A stretch of DNA of 6,254 bases, taken from positions 1-6,254 of the forward strand of contig JAURNO010000372.1 in NCBI GenBank assembly GCA_030830145.1, read 5' to 3'. Below the pieces are notes generated by a model. That model did not search any database. It was not told the DNA's origin and was given only the letters and a program-made list of their open reading frames with translations. The DNA comes from Verrucomicrobiota bacterium (GTDB taxonomy: Bacteria; Verrucomicrobiota; Verrucomicrobiia; Opitutales; Seribacteraceae). Both the position numbers and the translations under genes were made by a program. This document shows positions 1 through 4,945 of this stretch, one piece after another (positions within the stretch are counted from its first letter, which is position 1; each line of letters starts with the position of its first letter).

Positions 1-275
1 AGATCGGTAACTTCGCCAATGGTTGCGCCCCGGATGTTCTTTCCTCGATTTATCTCGCCACCGAAGGGAAGGTTATGATGGTTCCTGCGATGAACGGAAA
101 AATGTACCATCACCCCACGACCCAAGCGAATTTGGCGAAATTAGGTGAATTGGGAGTTCAGGTAATCGAACCTGTTGAGGGTGAACTTGCATGTGGGTAT
201 GAAGGTTCCGGAAAAATGGCTTCGGTCGCAACGATATTGAAAAAAACGATCGATTCCTTGACGCCGGCTATCTGA
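1..275 (+). CDS. coaC: Phosphopantothenoylcysteine decarboxylase, 3' part (stand-alone CoaC)
   Basis: Partial at the left edge; the last 90 codons are visible, read from base 3 and ending in TGA at 273-275. The enzyme is an FMN flavoprotein that decarboxylates 4'-phospho-N-pantothenoylcysteine to 4'-phosphopantetheine in coenzyme A synthesis, in the cytoplasm. Seen here: an N-F-A-N-G-C-A-P-D stretch, then the substrate-binding motif PAMNGKM, followed by HPTTQ.NL..LGELG and the LACGYEGSGKM segment, which matches the flexible flap holding the catalytic Cys of this family. In many bacteria the protein continues into a CoaB synthetase domain, as bifunctional CoaBC. Here it stops about 25 residues after the flap, so CoaB must be a separate gene outside the window. 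Other HFCD flavoproteins such as the lantibiotic EpiD type share the fold, but the housekeeping CoaC pattern fits better. The gene converges with hpf. Confidence 0.88.
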   Translation, partial: IGNFANGCAPDVLSSIYLATEGKVMMVPAMNGKMYHHPTTQANLAKLGELGVQVIEPVEGELACGYEGSGKMASVATILKKTIDSLTPAI

Positions 276-287
276 GTAAACAAAAAA

Positions 288-318
288 AAAAGGCCCTCCG
301 CTGAGCGAGGGGCCTTTT
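288..318. terminator. Bidirectional intrinsic terminator between coaC and hpf
   Basis: An inverted repeat pairs AAAAGGCC (288-295) with GGCCTTTT (311-318). The stem continues inward with C-G, a T-G wobble, one C-A mismatch and CGC/GCG around a TGA loop (302-304). On the minus strand the hairpin is followed by about ten T residues (complement of the A tract 282-291), a textbook terminator for hpf. On the plus strand it ends TTTT, enough to serve coaC more weakly. It lies in the 68-base gap between the two converging stop codons. Confidence 0.9.
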
Positions 319-343
319 GGGGTAGAAATGTGGGGTAAATTCG

Positions 344-694
344 TTAAGCGGCGTTCGGAAGATCTTGAAGGGATATTTGTTTTCTTTTTACCCTTTTAAG
401 CCGGGCTTTTCGACGGAGCCCTCGGTCTAATTTTTCCATGAGATCATCGATCGATTTGTACAGGTTGTCGCTGGAAGTTGAAATGGTAATGGTCGAGCCT
501 TTCAGTTCAAGGTGACCTTTGGCGGTAAATTGATTTTTATGAGTTGATGAACGGGAATCTTGGTCAAGTTCAACTCGCGCTCTAATGATTTTCTCCTCGT
601 GTTTGAAGATTTTTTCCATCTTGTCGTGGACGATGTTTTTCAGAGCGTCGGTGAGATCGAGATGTAGACCGGAGATAATCAAGTTATTCTTCAT
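344..694 (-). CDS. hpf: Ribosome hibernation-promoting factor, short type
   Basis: This 116-residue protein of the HPF/RaiA (YfiA) family binds the 30S decoding centre and keeps idle ribosomes inactive in starvation or stationary phase. The single S30AE-type domain covers about residues 4-100: an N-terminal strand (NLIISGLHLDLTDALK), a long helix (19-33), further strands including HLELKGSTITIS (61-72), and a second helix (DNLYKSIDDLMEKLDRGL, 76-93). A strongly basic tail (residues 93-105) suits rRNA contact. Length fits short HPF; the roughly 180-residue long form has an extra dimerisation domain that is missing here. The start is ATG at 692-694, the only sensible one because the first strand begins at residue 4; no Shine-Dalgarno is present. 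It is transcribed away from the pseudouridine synthase gene, from a promoter at 720-748, and ends at the hairpin 288-318. YfiA or HPF sub-class cannot be settled from one sequence. Confidence 0.9.
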   Translation of the reverse strand: MKNNLIISGLHLDLTDALKNIVHDKMEKIFKHEEKIIRARVELDQDSRSSTHKNQFTAKGHLELKGSTITISTSSDNLYKSIDDLMEKLDRGLRRKARLKRVKRKQISLQDLPNAA

Positions 695-719
695 ATGCGT
701 TTATATTTGTGTTAGTTTC

Positions 720-748
720 ATTGTAGTGCTTTCAAGCATCTTTCACAA
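720..748 (-). promoter_or_regulatory. Candidate sigma70-type promoter for hpf
   Basis: Reading the minus strand, TTGTGA (748-743) and TACAAT (725-720) are separated by exactly 17 bases. The -10 box matches the consensus at five of six positions and the -35 box at four of six. Transcription would begin near 713, giving a leader of about 19 bases before the hpf ATG. This is a pattern match only. Confidence 0.55.
727..738. promoter_or_regulatory. Perfect palindrome in the hpf promoter spacer (possible operator)
   Basis: TGCTT (727-731) and AAGCA (734-738) form a perfect inverted repeat around TC. It sits wholly between the -35 and -10 boxes of the proposed hpf promoter, where a bound regulator would block or reshape the promoter. 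No regulator is recognised from the sequence. Confidence 0.3.
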
Positions 749-802
749 ATCAACAAAGCACAGTCAGCTTGGCATTACCAATTTTGTTTCTACTTTTTTT
801 TC

Positions 803-1663
803 GTGAATCCATCTAGTGAGTCTTCTTTTGCTCCTCTTCCTGCTTCGGCTCAAAGAGATATCGCTCCTTTGGTTGAGCCTTCTGATCTAAGGTCTTGGCT
901 TATCTACGAGGACGAATCGATTCTCGTATTCAATAAACCGGGGTGGTTGGTTTGCCATCCATCAAAAAATGGACCCTGGTCGAGTCTTGTTGGAGCGGTT
1001 CGGGAGTCTTTCGAGTTGGATCAAGTGTATCTCGTTGGCCGTCTTGACCGCGAGACGAGTGGTTTGATTCTTCTGGCCAAGAACAAGACTGCGGGAAGGT
1101 TTTGGCAGAAGTCTCTTGAGCAAAAAAAGGTAAAAAGAAGCTATTGGGCTATTCTTACTGGTGAGCTAGGTGAACAGACGAGAGTGAAGGGCTATTTGGG
1201 GAAAGATCCGGATAGCCCTGTTTTCGTCAAGCAGAGGGTCATTGGAAATACGAATAAATCCAAACGCGCTGAAACGGAATTTTTTCCACTCTTTGCAAAT
1301 AACGGTTACACCCTTTGCTCTGTTGTTACGAAAACCGGCCGAAAGCATCAAATTCGTGTTCATGCGCAGTCGATGGGCTTTCCCTTGGTGGGCGAAAAAC
1401 TTTACGGTTTGAACGAACAATATTACCTTGAGTTTTGTCGTGATGGATGGCGGGAAGAGTGGTTGGCCGAGTTGGGTATGAAAAGGCAGGCATTACATGC
1501 GCGAACCTTTGGTTTTGTAGAAGACGGTCCGAGTTTCGTAGCCCCACTTCCTTCCGACTTTCTTTCATTCCTGAATGATCGTTTGGATGTAGAATCCAAG
1601 TGCAAAGAGGAGTTTGCTGAAAAAGCTCGAATCTGGACTGAAGCTCAATTCCTTGGAGAATAG
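803..1663 (+). CDS. RluA-family pseudouridine synthase
   Basis: This 286-residue enzyme isomerises specific uridines to pseudouridine in rRNA or tRNA. The family signature GRLDRETSG (residues 79-87) contains the catalytic Asp82. Upstream, YEDESILVFNKPGWLVCHP (35-53) is the usual first part of the catalytic domain. Downstream, TGRKHQIRVH (178-187), PLVGEKLYG (194-202) and RQALHA (228-233) complete the pattern. There is no N-terminal S4 RNA-binding domain, only about 30 poorly conserved residues, so it resembles the compact RluA/TruC type more than RluD; the target base cannot be told. The start is GTG at 803-805, and the next in-frame ATG lies far inside the domain. There is no Shine-Dalgarno, but eight T residues (794-801) directly precede the start. 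It diverges from hpf with 108 bases between starts. The downstream gene begins 44 bases later and may be co-transcribed. Confidence 0.92.
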   Translation: MNPSSESSFAPLPASAQRDIAPLVEPSDLRSWLIYEDESILVFNKPGWLVCHPSKNGPWSSLVGAVRESFELDQVYLVGRLDRETSGLILLAKNKTAGRFWQKSLEQKKVKRSYWAILTGELGEQTRVKGYLGKDPDSPVFVKQRVIGNTNKSKRAETEFFPLFANNGYTLCSVVTKTGRKHQIRVHAQSMGFPLVGEKLYGLNEQYYLEFCRDGWREEWLAELGMKRQALHARTFGFVEDGPSFVAPLPSDFLSFLNDRLDVESKCKEEFAEKARIWTEAQFLGE

Positions 1664-1707
1664 GGTTGTGCCCCTTCACCGAAACGGGTAATCGGATTTA
1701 GAACAAG

Positions 1708-2283
1708 ATGAGTCAGCTTTCTTCCAATCCTCTGGATGCCCTCAAGGGGGGCTTCCGCAAGGCGTGCGTCAAGCGCTTGGTTGGTGATGAGTTAGGTGCA
1801 ATTGAGGTGCTTAAAAACGAAATCCCCGGATTAGTCGTGTCCTGGGTTAAGTCAACCTCTTTGGAAGCTTCCGAAAAAAAAGCCAAGCTCAAGGAGCTCT
1901 TTGACGATGAATCGGCCCGTGCGGAGGAATTGGCCGTGGCCTTTGACTTGTTTGCCGGCAGGTTTGAAGCTCGTGTCGCCTCTCTTGTTAAAAAAGAGTT
2001 GCAGGACGCATCGGCCCGACTGAACGAGGTGGTTCGAAAACTTGAAGAATCTTTGGCTCGTCCGCCGTTACCCGTACCAGAGAGTATTTTGAAGGAAGTC
2101 GTAGCAGGGGAGGAGCAAGGACAGTTTTTCGAAGTTGAAGAGGATGAAGTCGAAAAGGAGGTTGATCCTGAACCCGATACCGAAGACGAGGTTGCCGAAT
2201 TGGACCCTCCTGCGGGCATTGGTTTGAGGTTTGATGAAATTGAAGAAATGATTGATGAAGTCTTGAGTATCGATGATTCCTAA
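1708..2283 (+). CDS. Acidic coiled-coil protein of unknown function, upstream of the MamK-like gene
   Basis: Not recognised as a named family. The 191-residue product has four visible parts. The N-terminal stretch (1-50) is basic and helical, with one Trp at 46. A long, highly charged and probably coiled-coil helix runs from about 52 to 116. A Pro-rich break (PPLPVPE, 119-125) comes next. A very acidic, probably disordered tract (about 135-166) contains runs such as EVEEDEVEKEVDPEPDTEDE. The last 20 residues look like a short amphipathic helix (FDEIEEMIDEVL) that could dock on a partner. There is no signal peptide or membrane segment, so it is probably cytoplasmic. It starts at ATG 1708 without a Shine-Dalgarno. 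It precedes the actin-like ATPase gene by 83 bases on the same strand with no clear terminator between them, so a shared role is plausible but unproven. Confidence 0.8.
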   Translation: MSQLSSNPLDALKGGFRKACVKRLVGDELGAIEVLKNEIPGLVVSWVKSTSLEASEKKAKLKELFDDESARAEELAVAFDLFAGRFEARVASLVKKELQDASARLNEVVRKLEESLARPPLPVPESILKEVVAGEEQGQFFEVEEDEVEKEVDPEPDTEDEVAELDPPAGIGLRFDEIEEMIDEVLSIDDS

Positions 2284-2291
2284 AAATGTGT

Positions 2292-2345
2292 TTGCCAAGT
2301 ACAGGTTATCGTTGCCAAAACATGATAGGCTTTGTGCATTATGCA
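2292..2345 (+). promoter_or_regulatory. Gap before the MamK-like gene: spaced direct repeat and palindrome
   Basis: The 83-base gap holds TTGCCAA twice (2292-2298 and 2312-2318), start to start exactly 20 bases or about two helical turns. It also has a perfect palindrome TGCAT-T-ATGCA (2335-2345) about 20 bases before the first ATG of the next gene, followed by an AT-rich run. The second TTGCCA could be a -35 box, but the best -10 (CATTAT, 2337-2342) is 19 bases away, so I do not call a firm promoter. The spacing suggests a regulator-binding region. Confidence 0.3.
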
Positions 2346-2366
2346 TAAAAATATTCTTTTATCCAC

Positions 2367-3503
2367 ATGACTGAAAATATTGACGAACTCGATCAGGAGG
2401 CTTCCGTGCCTTCTCCCGCTTCTTCTGAGCTTACGGAAGATAAAAAGAGGAAAATGTACGTAGGTTTGGACTTGGGCACGTTACAGTCGTGTTTCGTAAC
2501 TAAGTTGACCAAACCGGGATCGGAAGAGATCCCCGGGGAACTTGTGCCGACCGTGGTCGGTTATCCAGAGGATGGAATCCTTTCCGGCATATTGCCCGGA
2601 AACTCTTCCATGCTTCACGGGGATGATGCCATTGCAAACGAATTACATCTCCGTTTGGTCAACCCATTGAGTGATGGGGTGGTTTCCGATATCGACGCTG
2701 CTCGATCCTTTCTTACTTATTTGCGCGACAAAATCGATCCTGAGAGAAAAAGGGAAGTTCTCTGCGTCATTGGCATACCTGCCGTAGCCGATGGCGAGGC
2801 CAAAGAAAACTTGAAGAAGGCGGCCAAGGGAGCCTTTGATGGTATACTTTTCATTCCCGAACCTTTTCTTGCAGCCCTCGGAATGAGAGATGAGGAGAGA
2901 TTGGGCGACCCGAACTACCAAGACCCCGTAAGCAATTCCCTTTTTATAGATATCGGGGCAGGCACAACCGATTTTTGCATTGTGCAAGGATACTTTCCCA
3001 AGCCTGAAGATTTAATGAGCATTCCTTTTGCCGGAAATGAAGTGGACGTGATTCTCGACAAGGCCATCCGCGAAGCTTATCCGGAGGTCGATGTCCCGTT
3101 GTCCATGATTCGGAATTACAAGGAGTCCTACTCCTATGCAGGCGAAAGCGAGTCAGGCGCGCGGGTCAAGGTTCCGGTCGGCGGAAAGCCCCGCAAAATC
3201 GAAATAGGAAAGCAAGTTGGATTGGCCTGCAATGAACTGCTTCAAGAGATTTTTGAAAGCGTGAAAAAGGTGATTGCGATGGCTTCTCCACAATCCGTCT
3301 TTTCTCTGTTGCAGAACATTGTGTTAACCGGAGGTGGTAGTCGCATCAGAAATATAGACCAAGAGTTGCAGCGCCTTCTTATTGATGACGGCTACGAAGA
3401 GCCCGAAGTGCGTATTTCCTCCCGTGAGGTTAAGCCTTTTGTAGCTATTGGAGCGATGAAAGTAGCCAAAGCTGCCCGGGAAGACCAATGGGTGAGGTTA
3501 TAG
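2367..3503 (+). CDS. MamK-family actin-like ATPase
   Basis: A bacterial actin of 378 residues from ATG 2367, or 365 from GTG 2406. ATP-fold motifs in order: phosphate-1 VGLDLGT (32-38), VVGYPEDG (63-70), PLSDGVVSDID (100-110), VIGIPAVADG (134-143), IPEPFLAALG (163-172) with Glu165 at the place of the catalytic Glu of MreB/MamK, phosphate-2 FIDIGAGTTDFC (193-204), the adenosine loop LTGGGSRIRN (320-329), and connect-2 PFVAIGAMKVAK (357-368). From memory of magnetospirillum MamK (no alignment run), the VVGYP, PL.DGV.S, VIG.PA, PGPEDxxxxxxAGN-like, LQNIVxxGGGSRIR and final W..L segments agree in order and spacing, which MreB, FtsA, PilM and DnaK do not. About eleven extra residues lie at 173-188. 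MamK forms filaments that position magnetosomes; no magnetosome gene is visible here, so the cargo is unknown. It is convergent with the HDOD gene. Confidence 0.85.
   Translation: MTENIDELDQEASVPSPASSELTEDKKRKMYVGLDLGTLQSCFVTKLTKPGSEEIPGELVPTVVGYPEDGILSGILPGNSSMLHGDDAIANELHLRLVNPLSDGVVSDIDAARSFLTYLRDKIDPERKREVLCVIGIPAVADGEAKENLKKAAKGAFDGILFIPEPFLAALGMRDEERLGDPNYQDPVSNSLFIDIGAGTTDFCIVQGYFPKPEDLMSIPFAGNEVDVILDKAIREAYPEVDVPLSMIRNYKESYSYAGESESGARVKVPVGGKPRKIEIGKQVGLACNELLQEIFESVKKVIAMASPQSVFSLLQNIVLTGGGSRIRNIDQELQRLLIDDGYEEPEVRISSREVKPFVAIGAMKVAKAAREDQWVRL
2395..2408 (+). promoter_or_regulatory. AGGAGG five bases before an in-frame GTG: alternative start of the MamK-like gene
   Basis: AGGAGG (2395-2400) is a perfect Shine-Dalgarno core, and GTG at 2406-2408 is in frame five bases after it. 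Starting there would shorten the protein by 13 residues to 365, still leaving a 16-residue tail before the conserved core and closer to typical MamK length. The upstream ATG at 2367 has no such site. However, no other gene in the window uses one, and the same bases encode Gln-Glu-Ala, so it may be chance. Confidence 0.45.
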
Positions 3504-3524
3504 GCTTGTAGAGCTCTTTAGCGC

Positions 3525-4472
3525 TCAAAGGATACCGTGGAGGGTTTGTGATATCCTCTCGACGGTTTCTTTGAGGCCATGCTCGATGATTTCCATTTCC
3601 TGAGAGCTTTTTCCTTCGAAAAGTATTCTCCATCCATCCAATTCGCAGTGGCTCTTCTCGGTGGGCGAAGATTGCCTGACTATTCCTTTGACCCCCAATC
3701 CCGAGGTAATGAAATCTGCCACTTGGACCGCTCCGGAAAGCTTTTGGTGGTTTTCCGAACGCAATGGTTCGTGATGCCAGTGTATCGCATCCACTATTTC
3801 ATCCGAGATATGATGATTCCATAGGTAGTAGGCTCCGATTTTTGCATGATCCCAACCCACTGTTGTTCTTTCCGCTTCAAGAAAGTCTTCCGTGTCCAGA
3901 TGAGTCTTTTGGTATACTTTTTCGAAAAGTTCTGGAAAAGTAATAGCTAAAATTAATTTTCCCAGGTTGTGCAGAAGTCCAGCTACGTAATCCGTTTCAT
4001 CTTCGAACTTTTCATCTGTCAGCGAAAGAATCTCTCTGGTCAGGATCGCGCACCCGATACTGTGTCTCCAAAAGTCAGTCCAGGGGAAAGCTTGGGATCC
4101 TTTGCCAAGTTCCATGATATCCTCGATAATCGGGGTGGCGGAGATCAGTTCCCTGATGCGATTCAATCCAAGGAATATGGATGCCTCTTCAACGCCTGAA
4201 ATCCTTTTTTCGTCTTTGCTTCCGAAAAATATAGAATTGACCAAATCGAGTACGCGGGTGGTCAGCGATGGGTCAAGGCGGATGACCTCCGCGATTTGCG
4301 CAACAAAGCTATCATCCGAATCCAATAGGTCGTGCAGGGTTTCGTTGATGCTCTTCAAAGAGGCCAACTTGGGGCACTGATTGATTCTTTCAATCAGCAG
4401 GAAGTCGGAGAGAGGACTATTTGAATCCGGAGGAGGGCGACGATCAGTCCTTGAATCGTCCCTTTCCATCAT
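3525..4472 (-). CDS. HDOD-domain signalling protein
   Basis: A 315-residue protein. After a polar, Pro-rich tail (1-22), the HDOD domain (about 24-235) starts LIERINQCPKLASL and continues with the helical IRLDPSLTTRVLDLVNS block (64-80) and LGLNRIRELI (101-110). The degenerate HD half contains His137 (WRHSIG), AGLLHNLGKL (164-173), His209 in DHAKIGAYYL and the HHEP motif (233-236). The usual HD pair is His168-Asn169 here, so metal-dependent phosphohydrolase activity is doubtful, as in HDOD proteins generally; these act as scaffolds in signalling, motility or stress control. VADF (251-254) and about 60 further residues form an uncharacterised C-terminus. Two ATG codons stand in tandem at the start (4472 and 4469) with no Shine-Dalgarno. 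It is 15 bases behind the 140-residue gene and probably the last gene of that unit. Its stop lies 21 bases from the converging MamK-like stop. Confidence 0.9.
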   Translation of the reverse strand: MMERDDSRTDRRPPPDSNSPLSDFLLIERINQCPKLASLKSINETLHDLLDSDDSFVAQIAEVIRLDPSLTTRVLDLVNSIFFGSKDEKRISGVEEASIFLGLNRIRELISATPIIEDIMELGKGSQAFPWTDFWRHSIGCAILTREILSLTDEKFEDETDYVAGLLHNLGKLILAITFPELFEKVYQKTHLDTEDFLEAERTTVGWDHAKIGAYYLWNHHISDEIVDAIHWHHEPLRSENHQKLSGAVQVADFITSGLGVKGIVRQSSPTEKSHCELDGWRILFEGKSSQEMEIIEHGLKETVERISQTLHGIL

Positions 4473-4487
4473 TAGCCGAAAAACGGA

Positions 4488-4910
4488 TTAGGCATCGAAC
4501 AGAACCGCGTTGGGGCGAAATTCGCTGAGATTGCTTTTTTCTTCCAGGCAGAGGTCAAAGTAATTGAGCGCTTGCTTGCAGGATTTTGATTCCTTTGCCA
4601 AGACAAGTGTTTCTCCCGAGGACGAAAGGAATTGCACCGATCCGTCCGCTCTTTTCTCCAAGTACACTTGGGAATTGTCATTTCTCTGCAAAAAAGAGGA
4701 TACCTGAGGGTCTTCAAGGAGAGCTACTCGGGCGGACTTGCTGTCTGAGAAAGGGTTCGAGGATGCTTGACCGGATGCCTTTCCCAGTTCGTCGGGGAAG
4801 GATATTCCTCCATGTTGAGTACTATCCTCTTTGGGGGTAAGTTGGTTGGATATACCATTCAGTAGGTTTTTGCCTGCCGATAAGAGTCCTCCTGCTATAA
4901 TTGGATCCAT
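4488..4910 (-). CDS. Uncharacterised 140-residue protein between asd and the HDOD gene
   Basis: Not recognised. The N-terminus (MDPIIAGGLLSAGKNLLNG) is a short Gly-rich hydrophobic helix, too weak and lacking a positive start to be a secretion signal, but able to sit on a membrane or partner. A polar, Ser/Gly/Asn-rich linker (about 21-60) follows. The C-terminal half looks folded: a helix (RVALLEDPQVSSFLQ, 61-75), two strands typical of a hairpin (QVYLEKRADGSVQFLSSSGETLVLA, about 81-105), and a helix with two Cys (111 and 121). The coding frame is supported by its snug fit: 35 bases after the asd stop and 15 before the HDOD start, all on one strand. It starts at ATG 4910, with no Shine-Dalgarno. 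An overlapping 81-residue frame at 4472-4717 lacks plausible composition. Confidence 0.72.
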   Translation of the reverse strand: MDPIIAGGLLSAGKNLLNGISNQLTPKEDSTQHGGISFPDELGKASGQASSNPFSDSKSARVALLEDPQVSSFLQRNDNSQVYLEKRADGSVQFLSSSGETLVLAKESKSCKQALNYFDLCLEEKSNLSEFRPNAVLFDA

Positions 4911-4927
4911 GAAGGAAGTATAGCATT

Positions 4928-4938
4928 TCCTTTGCCAA
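4928..4938. repeat. One of three exact copies of an 11-base word (TCCTTTGCCAA)
   Basis: The word TCCTTTGCCAA occurs at 4098-4108 (inside the HDOD gene), 4591-4601 (inside the 140-residue gene) and 4928-4938 (the asd-distal gap). The two coding copies are read in different frames (L-G-K-G and L-A-K-E), so a shared peptide does not explain them. Shorter relatives (TTGCCAA) lie at 2292 and 2312. It could be a short genome-wide word or chance. Confidence 0.3.
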
Positions 4939-4945
4939 AATAATG

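Noticed and set aside
769..797. TTGGCA as a -35 box for the pseudouridine synthase gene
   Set aside because: No acceptable -10 hexamer lies 16-18 bases downstream; only a T-rich run is present.
585..806. Plus-strand frame across the hpf start and the hpf-pseudouridine synthase gap
   Set aside because: Antisense to hpf and covering its promoter; hydrophobic Ser/Phe/Ile-rich content arises from AT-rich DNA.
1326..1679. 117-codon minus-strand frame opposite the pseudouridine synthase
   Set aside because: It overlaps the conserved RluA C-terminal motifs and gives an irregular composition with no family likeness.
1713..2219. Long open frame on the minus strand opposite the acidic gene
   Set aside because: Its translation is a low-complexity Ser/Thr-rich string, as expected opposite Glu/Asp/Lys codons, and the plus-strand frame has sensible helical composition and gene context.
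2445..2456. AAGAGG before ATG 2454 as the start of the MamK-like gene
   Set aside because: Only three bases separate it from the ATG, too close for a ribosome site, and the protein would begin at the first conserved strand with no tail.
2367..3503. Annotation as MreB, PilM, FtsA or DnaK
   Set aside because: DnaK is far longer, FtsA has an inserted 1C domain, and MreB/PilM have different wording around phosphate-1 and the adenosine loop; the MamK pattern fits along the whole length.
4472..4717. 81-codon minus-strand frame overlapping the 140-residue gene
   Set aside because: It is out of frame with a better-fitting gene, is rich in Arg/Lys/Trp/Cys, and looks like a frame shadow.
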